From: a bacterium
GTDB taxonomy: Bacteria; Bacillota; Bacilli; Lactobacillales; Streptococcaceae
Assembly: GCA_905221235.1 (NCBI GenBank)
Contig: CAJNCJ010000008.1
Location: 1-64,000 of the forward strand
Reading direction: 5' to 3'
DNA: 64,000 bases
This document shows, piece by piece, positions 45,195 to 54,458 of this stretch; within the stretch, counting starts at the first letter, position 1, and each line of letters opens with the position of its first letter. The notes beneath the pieces were generated by a model. It was not told where the DNA came from. It made no database searches and was given only the letters and a program-made list of their open reading frames with translations. A program made the translations under genes and the position numbers.

Positions 45195-45742
45195 AAAAAA
45201 TAGCGGTTTTTGCCTCTGGTAATGGCTCAAATTTTCAGGTGATAGCGGAACAATTTCCGGTTGAGTTTGTCTTTTCAGACCATCGTGACGCCTATGTGCT
45301 CGAACGTGCAGACAAGCTCGGCGTTCTGTCCTATGCTTTTGAACTCAAGGGGTTTGAGAGCAAGGTAGACTACGAAGCGGCCCTTGTCGAACTCTTGGAA
45401 GAACACCAGATTGACTTGGTTTGTCTAGCAGGCTACATGAAAATCGTTGGGCCAACCTTATTGGCGGCTTATGAAGGTCGGATTATCAACATTCATCCAG
45501 CCTACTTGCCAGAATTTCCAGGAGCTCATGGGATTGAGGATGCTTGGAATGCTGGTGTGGATCAGTCTGGTGTGACCATTCACTGGGTGGATTCAGGTGT
45601 GGATACGGGAAAAGTTATCAAACAAGTCCGTGTGCCACGGTTAGCTGATGATACCATCGAAAGTTTTGAAGAACGGATTCATGCCACCGAGTATCAGCTC
45701 TATCCTCAAGTGTTGGAGAGTTTAGGTGTGGGTAGAAGATAA
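45191..45742 (+). CDS. purN: GAR transformylase PurN
   Basis: A 183-residue formyltransferase using 10-formyl-tetrahydrofolate. It has the N-terminal [10 protein letters not shown] loop, catalytic N-H-D set in [16 protein letters not shown] and DSGVDTG. It is coupled to purM by a 4-bp overlap. Confidence 0.95.
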   Translation: MKKIAVFASGNGSNFQVIAEQFPVEFVFSDHRDAYVLERADKLGVLSYAFELKGFESKVDYEAALVELLEEHQIDLVCLAGYMKIVGPTLLAAYEGRIINIHPAYLPEFPGAHGIEDAWNAGVDQSGVTIHWVDSGVDTGKVIKQVRVPRLADDTIESFEERIHATEYQLYPQVLESLGVGRR

Positions 45743-45786
45743 GAAGTAAATCAAGTTTTGATTTTGCAATATTGCTAGGAGAAAAA

Positions 45787-46251
45787 ATGATTGAGATAAA
45801 ATTAGTAGATGAGAGCAGTTTTCAGGCAGTGCTGGATTTGAAAATATCTGAAGCTGATGAACGAGCACGTTTCGTGTCTCCAAATGTACGCTCTTTAGCT
45901 GACGCATGGCTCTACCGAGAGAATGGGGATGTGTTTCCAATGGCAATTTATTGGAATGAGCTTGTAGTTGGTTTTCTCCTGTTGGAAATAGATAAGGATG
46001 AAGCGGAATACTTTATCTGGCGGATAATGATTGGCCAGCAGTACCAAGGAAGAGGTTATGGACGAAAAGCCGTGGAAGTTCTGATCAAAAAGGCTCATAT
46101 GGATAATATTTGCAATCATATTATCGCAGATTATGTGGTTGGAAATGAAAAAATGAAGCACCTGTTGACTAGTCTGGGTTTTCAGGAAACAGGATTTATA
46201 GAAGAAAATAACGAAGTCGCTATGCGCTTGGATTTAAAGAAAGAGGAATAG
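45787..46251 (+). CDS. GNAT-family N-acetyltransferase
   Basis: A 154-residue acetyltransferase with the acetyl-CoA loop in IGQQYQGRGYGRKAVEVL (about 76-93), typical of GNAT motif A. The substrate is unknown; the family includes spermidine acetyltransferase-like proteins. AGGAG precedes ATG 45787. It interrupts the pur operon between purN and purH and reads in the same direction. Confidence 0.82.
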   Translation: MIEIKLVDESSFQAVLDLKISEADERARFVSPNVRSLADAWLYRENGDVFPMAIYWNELVVGFLLLEIDKDEAEYFIWRIMIGQQYQGRGYGRKAVEVLIKKAHMDNICNHIIADYVVGNEKMKHLLTSLGFQETGFIEENNEVAMRLDLKKEE

Positions 46252-46252
46252 A

Positions 46253-46477
46253 ATGACGAAAAAAGCTTTAATCAGTATCTCAAACAAAGATGGTATTGTT
46301 GAATTTGCCCAAGAACTTAAAAAAACTCGGTTGGGACATCATCTCAACAGGTGGAACCAAGGTTGCCCTTGATAATGCTGGGGTGAGCACCATTGCCATT
46401 GATGATTCATATGATATCTTTGATTCAAAATTGGAGTCAGTGATTGTTGAAGATGGCTTCAAACGGAGGTATTTGTA
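46253..46477 (+). pseudogene. Broken 5' copy of purH
   Basis: The first 70-odd nt encode [20 protein letters not shown], matching the start of PurH at 47012. A run of seven A near 46319 (six in purH) then shifts the frame; [20 protein letters not shown] continues in the next frame. After IAID the similarity ends and an unrelated 25-codon tail leads into vanZ. It is a partial duplication left with the insertion of vanZ. Confidence 0.85.
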
Positions 46478-46987
46478 ATGTTAGAATCTAAAAAAACAAC
46501 TCGATATGTATTTTATGTCTATCTGATGTTATTAACTTGGGGAATCTTATTTAAGTTTGAGACCAATCCTGAATTTATAGCATTTTTCTTAGCTCCAAGG
46601 TACATCAATTGGATTCCATTTTCAGAACCACTAATAGTAGATGGAAAAATTGTTTTTGCTGAAATGTTATTTAATCTGATTTCCTTTATTCCATTAGGTG
46701 TTTGTTTCCCTCTGATAAAAACTAATTTATCTAATTTAAAAATAGTCGGGACAGGTTTTTTGATTAGTTTATTGTTTGAGTGCTTACAGTATATTTTAGC
46801 AATAGGTATAACAGATATCACGGATTTGACTTTAAATACGCTAGGTGTTTGTGTAGGCTTACTGATTTATCAAATTTTTATAAGAGTGTTCAAATCACAG
46901 ACTAGAAAATGGGTCAATATCTTAGGTATGCTTAGCCTTGGTTTTGCTTATCTTGTTTTACTGTTACTGCATTTAATTGGTGTTTAA
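46478..46987 (+). CDS. VanZ-like membrane protein
   Basis: A 169-residue protein with four to five membrane spans and the VanZ-family core (INWIPFSEPLIV, LFNLISFIPLGVCFPLI, FECLQYILAIGITDITDLT). VanZ confers low teicoplanin resistance in enterococci; the function of chromosomal homologues is unclear. Its ATG overlaps the stop of the broken purH copy (TAATG). It lies between the two purH sequences. Confidence 0.87.
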   Translation: MLESKKTTRYVFYVYLMLLTWGILFKFETNPEFIAFFLAPRYINWIPFSEPLIVDGKIVFAEMLFNLISFIPLGVCFPLIKTNLSNLKIVGTGFLISLLFECLQYILAIGITDITDLTLNTLGVCVGLLIYQIFIRVFKSQTRKWVNILGMLSLGFAYLVLLLLHLIGV

Positions 46988-47011
46988 CTAATGATTAAAA
47001 AGGAGAATATA

Positions 47012-48559
47012 ATGACTAAACGCGCCTTAATCAGCGTCTCAGACAAAGCGGGCATTGTTGAATTTGCCCAAGAACTTAAAAAACTTGGTTGGGAGATTAT
47101 CTCGACAGGTGGAACTAAGGTTGCCCTTGATAATGCCGGGGTAGACACCATTGCTATCGATTATGTGACTGGTTTTCCAGAAATGATGGATGGTCGTGTC
47201 AAGACCCTTCATCCAAATATCCACGGGGGACTCCTCGCTCGTCGTGACTTGGATAGTCACTTGGAAGCAGCTAAGGAGAACCAGATTGAGCTCATTGATC
47301 TTGTTGTGGTAAACCTTTACCCATTTAAGGAAACCATTCTCAAACCAGACGTAACTTACGCTGATGCAGTTGAAAATATCGATATCGGCGGGCCATCTAT
47401 GCTTCGTTCAGCAGCTAAAAACCATGCCAGCGTGACGGTTGTGGTAGACCCTGCTGACTATACAGTGGTTTTGGACGAGTTGTCAGCCAATGGTGAAACG
47501 ACTTACGAAACGCGTCAACGTTTGGCAGCCAAGGTTTTCCGTCACACAGCGGCTTATGATGCCTTGATTGCAGAGTATTTCACAGCTCAAGTGGGTGAAA
47601 GCAAACCTGAAAAGCTCACTTTGACTTATGACCTCAAGCAAGCCATGCGTTACGGTGAGAACCCTCAACAAGACGCGGATTTCTACCAAAAAGCTTTGCC
47701 GACTGACTACTCGATTGCTTCAGCCAAACAGCTTAACGGTAAGGAATTGTCATTCAATAACATCCGTGATGCTGACGCTGCCATTTGTATCATCCGTGAC
47801 TTCAAAGATCGTCCAACCGTTGTGGCTCTTAAACACATGAACCCATGTGGAATCGGTCAGGCTGATGACATCGAGACTGCTTGGGACTACGCTTATGAGT
47901 CTGACCCAGTGTCTATCTTTGGTGGGATTGTCGTTCTCAACCGTGAGGTGGATGCTGCGACAGCTGAGAAGATGCATGGTGTATTCCTTGAAATCATCAT
48001 CGCACCAAGCTATACGGATGAGGCGCTAGCTATTTTGACCAATAAAAAGAAAAACTTGCGTATCCTTGCCTTGCCATTTGATGCTCAAGAGGCTAGCGAA
48101 GTGGAAGCTGAATACACAGGTGTAGTTGGTGGACTTCTGGTGCAAAACCAAGACGTGGTCAAAGAAAGCTCAGCTGACTGGCAAGTGGTGACCAAACGCC
48201 AGCCAACTGAGACAGAAGAGACAGCTCTTGAGTTCGCTTGGAAGGCTATTAAATACGTCAAATCAAACGGAATCATTGTAACCAACGACCACATGACACT
48301 TGGTGTTGGCCCAGGTCAGACTAACCGTGTGGCTTCCGTCCGTATTGCCATTGACCAAGCTAAAGACCGTCTTGATGGTGCTGTCCTTGCCTCGGATGCC
48401 TTCTTCCCATTTGCGGATAATGTGGAAGAAATCGCTAAAGCAGGAATCAAGGCTATCATCCAGCCAGGAGGCTCCGTCCGTGACCAAGAATCCATCGAAG
48501 CTGCTGACAAATATGGCTTGACCATGGTCTTCACAGGCGTGAGACATTTTAGACATTAA
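47012..48559 (+). CDS. purH: AICAR transformylase / IMP cyclohydrolase PurH
   Basis: A 515-residue bifunctional enzyme for the last two steps to IMP. The N-terminal MGS-like cyclohydrolase ([23 protein letters not shown]) is followed by the transformylase with [19 protein letters not shown] and the final [16 protein letters not shown] at 9 nt supports ATG 47012 over the upstream in-frame ATG at 46991. Confidence 0.96.
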   Translation: MTKRALISVSDKAGIVEFAQELKKLGWEIISTGGTKVALDNAGVDTIAIDYVTGFPEMMDGRVKTLHPNIHGGLLARRDLDSHLEAAKENQIELIDLVVVNLYPFKETILKPDVTYADAVENIDIGGPSMLRSAAKNHASVTVVVDPADYTVVLDELSANGETTYETRQRLAAKVFRHTAAYDALIAEYFTAQVGESKPEKLTLTYDLKQAMRYGENPQQDADFYQKALPTDYSIASAKQLNGKELSFNNIRDADAAICIIRDFKDRPTVVALKHMNPCGIGQADDIETAWDYAYESDPVSIFGGIVVLNREVDAATAEKMHGVFLEIIIAPSYTDEALAILTNKKKNLRILALPFDAQEASEVEAEYTGVVGGLLVQNQDVVKESSADWQVVTKRQPTETEETALEFAWKAIKYVKSNGIIVTNDHMTLGVGPGQTNRVASVRIAIDQAKDRLDGAVLASDAFFPFADNVEEIAKAGIKAIIQPGGSVRDQESIEAADKYGLTMVFTGVRHFRH

Positions 48560-48625
48560 GAACGTTAAAGGGAAGAAAACAGTTTCTTTCTTTTTTTGCG
48601 TAAAAACGCGGAGTGAAGCAAGATT

Positions 48626-48648
48626 AAAACGAACGTTTATGTTATAAT
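48626..48648 (+). promoter_or_regulatory. purD promoter with PurBox-like site
   Basis: AAAACGAACGTTTAT (48627-48641) is PurBox-like, overlapping the extended -10 TGTTATAAT (-10 at 48643-48648). Confidence 0.55.
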
Positions 48649-48680
48649 GTTAGTAAATAATTCGCAAAAGAGGTTGAGGA

Positions 48681-49946
48681 ATGAAACTGCTTGTTGTCGG
48701 TTCGGGTGGTCGTGAGCATGCGATTGCTAAAAAGTTACTTGAATCAAAAGACGTTGAAAAAGTATTTGTAGCTCCTGGGAATGACGGGATGACTCTGGAC
48801 GGTTTGGAATTGGTAAATATCTCTATTTCCGAACATTATAAGTTAATTGATTTCGCAAAGGCCAACGATATTGCTTGGACCTTTATTGGTCCAGATGATG
48901 CCCTTGCTGCTGGTATCGTGGATGATTTCCATGCAGCTAGTCTCAAAGCCTTTGGTCCGACAAGATTGGCGGCAGAGCTGGAGTGGTCCAAGGATTTTGC
49001 CAAGGAAATCATGGTCAAATACGGCGTTCCGACAGCAGCCTATGGCACATTTTCTGATTTTGAGGAAGCTAAGGCCTATATCGAAAAGCAGGGGGCTCCA
49101 ATCGTCGTCAAGGCAGACGGTTTGGCACTTGGGAAAGGTGTCGTTGTTGCTGAGACAGTCGAGCAAGCGGTCGAAGCAGCCCACGAGATGCTCTTAGACA
49201 ATAAATTCGGGGACTCAGGTGCGCGTGTGGTTATCGAGGAATTCCTTGAAGGAGAGGAATTTTCACTCTTTGCCTTTGTCAATGGTGATAAGTTCTACAT
49301 CATGCCAACGGCTCAGGACCATAAACGTGCTTATGATGGTGATAAGGGGCCTAACACGGGAGGTATGGGAGCATATGCACCAGTTCCTCACTTGCCACAG
49401 AGTGTAATAGATACAGCGGTTGAGACTATTGTCAAGCCAGTCCTAGAGGGCATGATCCAAGAAGGGCGTCCATATCTGGGAGTTCTTTACGCAGGGCTTA
49501 TCTTGACAGCTGATGGACCTAAGGTTATCGAGTTTAACGCTCGTTTCGGAGATCCTGAAACCCAGATTATCTTGCCTCGTTTGACATCTGACTTTGCGCA
49601 AAATATTACTGATATTTTGGAAGGTAAAGAACCAGCCATCACTTGGACGGACAAGGGTGTGACTCTGGGTGTGGTTGTCGCATCAAACGGTTACCCACTG
49701 GCTTATGAGAAGGGCGTCAAGCTTCCAGCCAAAACTGAAGGCGACATCATTACCTACTATGCAGGGGCTAAGTTTGCGGAAAATAGCAGAGCACTGCTCT
49801 CAAACGGAGGCCGTGTCTATATGCTAGTCACCACAGCAGACACCGTTAAAGAAGCCCAAGAAACCATCTACCAAGAACTCGCCCAACAAAAAACAGAAGG
49901 CCTCTTTTACAGAAAAGATATCGGAAGCAAGGCGATAAAAGATTAA
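48681..49946 (+). CDS. purD: GAR synthetase PurD
   Basis: A 421-residue ATP-grasp ligase joining phosphoribosylamine and glycine. It has VVGSGGREHAIAKKL, KADGLALGKGVVVA, FEEF-type lid residues (VIEEFLEGEEFSLF) and FNARFGDPETQ. AGAGGTTGAGG precedes the start. It has its own promoter, separate from purCLFMNH. Confidence 0.95.
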   Translation: MKLLVVGSGGREHAIAKKLLESKDVEKVFVAPGNDGMTLDGLELVNISISEHYKLIDFAKANDIAWTFIGPDDALAAGIVDDFHAASLKAFGPTRLAAELEWSKDFAKEIMVKYGVPTAAYGTFSDFEEAKAYIEKQGAPIVVKADGLALGKGVVVAETVEQAVEAAHEMLLDNKFGDSGARVVIEEFLEGEEFSLFAFVNGDKFYIMPTAQDHKRAYDGDKGPNTGGMGAYAPVPHLPQSVIDTAVETIVKPVLEGMIQEGRPYLGVLYAGLILTADGPKVIEFNARFGDPETQIILPRLTSDFAQNITDILEGKEPAITWTDKGVTLGVVVASNGYPLAYEKGVKLPAKTEGDIITYYAGAKFAENSRALLSNGGRVYMLVTTADTVKEAQETIYQELAQQKTEGLFYRKDIGSKAIKD

Positions 49947-49990
49947 CAGCTACTAAATTTGTCATGGCGAGCGAAAGCGAGCCAAAGTAC

Positions 49991-50122
49991 GATAATGGTC
50001 GCCGTGGTGAAAAGACCAGAACAATTTCTGTTCTGGTCTAGGGAAACTTTGAGACCTTAGGCTCAAAGTTTAGGAATGAAACCGAAGGTTTGCTTCCGTC
50101 CCTACCACCTAAGACCATTATC
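49991..50122 (+). other. Highly structured purD-purE intergenic element
   Basis: Nested perfect inverted repeats. Outer stem GATAATGGTC (49991-50000) / GACCATTATC (50113-50122); GTGGT (50004-50008) / ACCAC (50104-50108); GACCAGAACA / TGTTCTGGTC (50014-50038); TAGGG / CCCTA (50039-50043 / 50100-50104, overlapping ACCAC by one base); AAACTTTGAG / CTCAAAGTTT (50044-50071); GGAA-AAACC / GGTTT-TTCC (50073-50097). The whole would fold into a branched RNA or cruciform. No ORF uses it and I recognise no Rfam family. It could be an RNA regulator of purE or a foldback mobile element. Confidence 0.7.
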
Positions 50123-50147
50123 AAAAAAGAAGAAAAAAGGAAAAATT

Positions 50148-50639
50148 ATGACTAAACCAATTATTTCCATCATCATGGGCTCCAAATCCGACTGGGCAAC
50201 CATGCAAAAAACAGCAGAAGTCCTAGACCGCTTCGGTGTAGCCTACGAAAAGAAAGTTGTTTCTGCCCACCGTACACCAGACCTCATGTTCAGACATGCG
50301 GAGGAGGCTCGTAGCCGTGGCATCAAGGCCATTATCGCAGGTGCTGGTGGCGCAGCCCATTTGCCAGGTATGGTCGCAGCTAAAACAACCCTTCCTGTCA
50401 TCGGGGTGCCTGTCAAATCGCGTGCCCTTAGTGGCGTGGATTCACTCTACTCTATCGTGCAGATGCCGGGTGGGGTGCCTGTTGCGACAATGGCTATCGG
50501 TGAAGCTGGTGCGACAAATGCGGCTCTCTTCGCCCTCCGTCTTCTTTCAGTAGAGGATCAAGCTATCGCGACGGCTTTGGCAGATTTTGCAGAAGAACAA
50601 GGAAAAATCGCAGAGGAGTCGACGAATGAGCTCATCTAA
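50148..50639 (+). CDS. purE: N5-CAIR mutase PurE
   Basis: A 163-residue class I mutase. Signatures are [22 protein letters not shown] and [12 protein letters not shown]. It converts N5-CAIR to CAIR after PurK. ATG 50148 follows AAAAAAGG; the frame extends 24 codons upstream into the folded element but without family similarity. It overlaps purK by 14 nt. Confidence 0.95.
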   Translation: MTKPIISIIMGSKSDWATMQKTAEVLDRFGVAYEKKVVSAHRTPDLMFRHAEEARSRGIKAIIAGAGGAAHLPGMVAAKTTLPVIGVPVKSRALSGVDSLYSIVQMPGGVPVATMAIGEAGATNAALFALRLLSVEDQAIATALADFAEEQGKIAEESTNELI

Positions 50640-51717
50640 AACAATCGGAATTATCGGTGGCGGCCAGCTGGGCCAAATGATGGCTATTTCTGCTATCTAC
50701 ATGGGCCACAAGGTTATAGTGCTGGAGCCTGTGGCTGATTGCCCAGCCTCTCGTGTGGCGGAAATCATCGTGGCTCCTTATAACGATGTGGATGCTCTTC
50801 GTCAGCTGGCAGAGCGTTGCGATGTCCTCACCTATGAGTTTGAAAATGTCGATGCTGACGGTTTGGATGCTGTCATTAAGGATGGTCAGCTCCCTCAAGG
50901 GACAGACCTACTCCGTATTTCTCAAAATCGCATTTTTGAAAAGGATTTTCTCTCAAACAAGGCTCAAGTCACTGTAGCACCCTACAAGGTTGTGACTTCA
51001 AGTCAAGATTTGGCAGATATCGATCTATCGAAAAACTATGTCCTTAAGACTGCGACTGGTGGCTATGACGGACATGGTCAAAAGGTCATTCGCTCAGAAG
51101 CAGATTTGGCAGAAGCCTATGCGCTGGCTGATTCTGCAGACTGTGTTTTGGAAGAGTTTGTCAATTTTAACCTTGAAATTTCTGTCATTGTATCGGGAAA
51201 TGGTAAGAACATGACGGTTTTCCCAGTTCAGGAAAATATCCACCGCAACAACATTCTTTCAAAAACCATTGTGCCTGCTCGCATTTCAGAAAGTCTAGCT
51301 GAAAAAGCCAAAGCTATGGCAGTGCGAATCGCTGAACAATTGAACTTGTCTGGAACACTTTGTGTGGAAATGTTTGCGACAGCTGATGATATCATTGTCA
51401 ACGAAATTGCCCCACGACCACACAACTCTGGGCACTACTCGATTGAAGCTTGTGACTTTTCACAGTTTGACACGCATATTTTGGGTGTTCTCGGAGCACC
51501 ATTGCCAATTATCCAACTACATGCGCCTGCCGTCATGCTCAACGTACTCGGTCAGCATGTCGAGGCTGCTGAAAAATATGTCACAGAAAATCCAAGCGCC
51601 CACCTCCATATGTATGGTAAAATAGAAGCGAAGCACAATCGCAAGATGGGGCATGTGACTGTGTTTAGTGATACGCCGGATAGTGTGGAAGAGTTTGGGA
51701 AAGGGATTGATTTTTAG
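50626..51717 (+). CDS. purK: N5-CAIR synthetase PurK
   Basis: A 363-residue ATP-grasp enzyme carboxylating AIR with bicarbonate. It starts [15 protein letters not shown] and contains [25 protein letters not shown] and [18 protein letters not shown] lies 6 nt before ATG 50626. The carbonic anhydrase at 6926 may supply bicarbonate. Confidence 0.95.
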   Translation: MSSSKTIGIIGGGQLGQMMAISAIYMGHKVIVLEPVADCPASRVAEIIVAPYNDVDALRQLAERCDVLTYEFENVDADGLDAVIKDGQLPQGTDLLRISQNRIFEKDFLSNKAQVTVAPYKVVTSSQDLADIDLSKNYVLKTATGGYDGHGQKVIRSEADLAEAYALADSADCVLEEFVNFNLEISVIVSGNGKNMTVFPVQENIHRNNILSKTIVPARISESLAEKAKAMAVRIAEQLNLSGTLCVEMFATADDIIVNEIAPRPHNSGHYSIEACDFSQFDTHILGVLGAPLPIIQLHAPAVMLNVLGQHVEAAEKYVTENPSAHLHMYGKIEAKHNRKMGHVTVFSDTPDSVEEFGKGIDF

Positions 51718-51726
51718 GTGAAGTCT

Positions 51727-51954
51727 ATGATTCAAATCATCGTCAATGCTTTTGTTGAAAAGGATAATACTGGAGCAGTCGTTGAAGTCTTGTATGCTAG
51801 TAGCGATCATGAAAAAGTGAAAGCTAAGCATGAAGAACTAGTTGCACAATATCCTGAAAACTATTTGGCGATTTATGATTTGCCATTGGATACAGATTTG
51901 AATAAACTAGATCACTATCCATCGGTGTTTATTGGGAAAGAGGAGTTTGAGTGA
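51727..51954 (+). CDS. Conserved small protein of unknown function after purK
   Basis: A 75-residue acidic protein (MIQIIVNAFVEKDNTGAVVE) without recognised domain. It starts 10 nt after purK; an in-frame GTG at 51718 is an alternative start. A small gene in this place is also known in S. pneumoniae. The RNase H-RnlAB island begins directly after it. Confidence 0.7.
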   Translation: MIQIIVNAFVEKDNTGAVVEVLYASSDHEKVKAKHEELVAQYPENYLAIYDLPLDTDLNKLDHYPSVFIGKEEFE

Positions 51955-52002
51955 TCCTCTAACTTGAGTCCTTAAGAAAATGAAAGATAGGTGAAAGAAA
52001 AT

Positions 52003-52875
52003 ATGAAATATTACGCCGTAAAGTTAGGCAGACAAACTGGAATTTTTGAGACATGGGGAGAAGCGGAAGCACAGGTTAAAGGATTTCCTAATGCAAAGTT
52101 TAAATCGTTCTCTTCGTTTGAGGAGGCTAAATCTTATCTTGAAGATTCTAATCAGAGCCAATCTAGTAATCTAGTTGAGTATGAAGCTTATGTAGATGGC
52201 TCTTTTGATAAAAATAAAAATATATATGGTTCAGGTGTAGTTATAATTAAGAATAATGAAGTGATAGAAAAAATTTCATTTTCGGGCTCTGATGAAAAAT
52301 ATATTGAAAGCTATCAGGTTGCAGGAGAGGTAAAAGCAGCCCTTCGAGCGATGGAATGGGCTGTTAACCATAATATTTCTTCAATTGCTATCTATTACGA
52401 CTATGAGGGAATAAGATCATGGGCTTTAGGAGAATGGAAGACAAATAAAGCCGTCTCTAAAGACTATAAATATAAATTTGATGTACTTTCTAGGAGAATC
52501 GATGTATATTTTAAAAAGGTAAAGGCTCATAGCGGGGTATACTTCAATGAACTTGCTGATGAATTGGCAAAAAGTGCAGCATTAGGAAGAGTATTTATTT
52601 CTGAAACTAATGAGGAAAAAAGTAATGTCGAATCTAATCTATCTGAATTTTTAATGAACTCGGATTCTGCTGATAATCAAGGAAATTTAATTTACATAAA
52701 TGATTTTATAGTCAGTGATAAAAGAATTGTGAAGTTTATAAAAGATAAATGGAAGTCGAATGGAAGAAAGGTTGGAGAAATAAAAAAACTAACTTATGAA
52801 TTGGATTTCAATAAAAAACTATTGACTGCCAAAATTGAAGCAGATGAGGTTACAGAATATAGAATAGAGTGGTAG
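52003..52875 (+). CDS. Viroplasmin-RNase H1-type protein of an RnlAB-like operon
   Basis: A 290-residue protein. It has an N-terminal viroplasmin (RNase H1 hybrid-binding) domain (about 1-48, KYYAVKLGRQTGIFETW), then an RNase H fold with the full catalytic set D65 (YVDGSF), E109, D133, H176 (KAHSG) and D186 (NELADELAK). An extra C-terminal domain of about 100 residues is unrecognised. ATG 52003 follows GATAGGTG; a GTG four codons earlier is possible. The rnlA-like gene starts 9 nt after its stop. It is AT-rich relative to the pur genes. Confidence 0.85.
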   Translation: MKYYAVKLGRQTGIFETWGEAEAQVKGFPNAKFKSFSSFEEAKSYLEDSNQSQSSNLVEYEAYVDGSFDKNKNIYGSGVVIIKNNEVIEKISFSGSDEKYIESYQVAGEVKAALRAMEWAVNHNISSIAIYYDYEGIRSWALGEWKTNKAVSKDYKYKFDVLSRRIDVYFKKVKAHSGVYFNELADELAKSAALGRVFISETNEEKSNVESNLSEFLMNSDSADNQGNLIYINDFIVSDKRIVKFIKDKWKSNGRKVGEIKKLTYELDFNKKLLTAKIEADEVTEYRIEW

Positions 52876-52884
52876 GAGTATGTG

Positions 52885-54042
52885 ATGGGAAAAGGATATA
52901 TGAATCTTAGACTGAATCGAGAAGAAATAATTGACTCTGTAAAGAGCTTCTTTGCTTCAAAGAGTGAATTAGAAGCAAAGGTTGCTGATATTTTTGAGGA
53001 AATAAATTCGAAAAATGGTCAAAATAGATGTATAGTGAATACAAATCAAGGTGAATTTTTTCTTGATGTCTATTTCAAAAAAGATGGCAAGACAACTCTT
53101 ATGAGTAATGGAGGAGACAGCAAATTTCTTAAATTGAGAGAAGAGTTGTGTGATTATATTGTCGAAAGTTGTAAAAATAATGAAAATCAGGCAAGTTCAC
53201 AGGTTCCATGGTTTACGGCTAAAAATCTGATTAATGAAGATGTTGAGACTGTAATTAGCCTAATTGAGGATTCTGAGTATTGTAAAGAAGAATTGTCTCA
53301 TTCTAAAAACAATGGATATCCAGCATGGAAGTTTAGAGGAGTTCAAGGTGAAAGTCTAACAATTACCTATTATAATAAAAATGATGATGGAAATGGTAAG
53401 CTTCTCTTACAAGGTAAACCAGAGTTATTATTTTTAGAATCAATTGAAATAATAACTCAGCTATTTGATACCGATGAGATTAGTACTAAGTTAAATGAGA
53501 GCGGATTTTTCGAAAGTCAGATTGATGACTCAATTATTCAAAATGATATTTTCAAGCTAATGCCAAATTCTTTTGATAAATTACCTAGTGATCAGTTGAG
53601 AAAAACTGTAAAACAAGCAGTTATATTTAAAAATTTTAAATCTAAGTGGGAAGATTATACAGTGTACACTTTTCCAGCTTATCGTGCTTTAGAGGGGCAC
53701 TATCGCTTTATTCTAAGTGAATGTAATATAGAGTATAACGGAACCGCTATAAGTATATGGAAAGATAGCATTAGAGATGCTAACTATCCTCGTATATTAA
53801 AAGAAGATAATAATAATGCAGTGATTCAAAAATTTGGAGCTAAAAGTGAGGACTTTAAAAAATATCTCACGGATGTAAATAGAATAATAAAAGATGAAAG
53901 AAATAAGTATTTTCATTGGGAAAAATTTGAACTAGGAGTGCAGTTGGATGAAACTGCATTGATTGAAGATGAGGAGATGGCTAGAGCAATTATTGTAAAA
54001 TGCTTGACTAAAATTGAAGAATATTATAAACTGTTCTATTAA
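52885..54042 (+). CDS. rnlA: RnlA-like toxin (RNase LS family)
   Basis: A 385-residue protein resembling E. coli RnlA throughout. It has the N-terminal repeat domain (GYMNLRLNREEIIDSVKSFF; DGKTTLMSNGG), a middle TBP-like repeat (KLLLQGKPELL) and a C-terminal HEPN domain with R339-NKYF-H344, the RX4H nuclease motif of RnlA. RnlA cleaves mRNA and blocks T4-like phages. A downstream ATG at 52900 is an alternative start. Its partner antitoxin gene follows after 26 nt. Confidence 0.85.
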   Translation: MGKGYMNLRLNREEIIDSVKSFFASKSELEAKVADIFEEINSKNGQNRCIVNTNQGEFFLDVYFKKDGKTTLMSNGGDSKFLKLREELCDYIVESCKNNENQASSQVPWFTAKNLINEDVETVISLIEDSEYCKEELSHSKNNGYPAWKFRGVQGESLTITYYNKNDDGNGKLLLQGKPELLFLESIEIITQLFDTDEISTKLNESGFFESQIDDSIIQNDIFKLMPNSFDKLPSDQLRKTVKQAVIFKNFKSKWEDYTVYTFPAYRALEGHYRFILSECNIEYNGTAISIWKDSIRDANYPRILKEDNNNAVIQKFGAKSEDFKKYLTDVNRIIKDERNKYFHWEKFELGVQLDETALIEDEEMARAIIVKCLTKIEEYYKLFY

Positions 54043-54068
54043 TATTAAAATTAAAAGGGAGTAAGAGA

Positions 54069-54431
54069 ATGTTTCATATAATAAAAATTGATTTGGAGAA
54101 ATATTCGGCAATTATCTATTCGTGTTCTTATGATTCTCCTGTTTCTTACCTCTTTGATATTGAAAACAAGGTAAAAGAATTAGGTATTGAAGAAGGCTAT
54201 ATTCTATTTGATACCTTACTAAGTAAAGGAAATATTTCTACAAGATTTTTTGAGGCAAAGTTAGAAGATGGAAAATTTATCAAATCATCTTTTAAAACTA
54301 TTGAAGTTGCAAAAAATTCAAAAATTAGAAAAAAAGCTTGTGAATTTTATAGAGAGTCTGGGATAAATTTAAATAATTCTTTATTAACAGAGGTACAAAA
54401 AAGAATAATCAGCAAAGGATTAGTCTTGTAA
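54069..54431 (+). CDS. rnlB: RnlB-like antitoxin
   Basis: A 120-residue protein with the RnlB pattern (EGYILFDTLLSKGN then RFFEAKLEDGKF), of the same size as E. coli RnlB. It should neutralise RnlA. AAGGGAG precedes the start. It is the last gene of the three-gene island; purB starts 27 nt later, so read-through into purB is likely. Confidence 0.8.
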   Translation: MFHIIKIDLEKYSAIIYSCSYDSPVSYLFDIENKVKELGIEEGYILFDTLLSKGNISTRFFEAKLEDGKFIKSSFKTIEVAKNSKIRKKACEFYRESGINLNNSLLTEVQKRIISKGLVL

Positions 54432-54458
54432 TGTTCTAATAAATATAGGAGAAACAAC

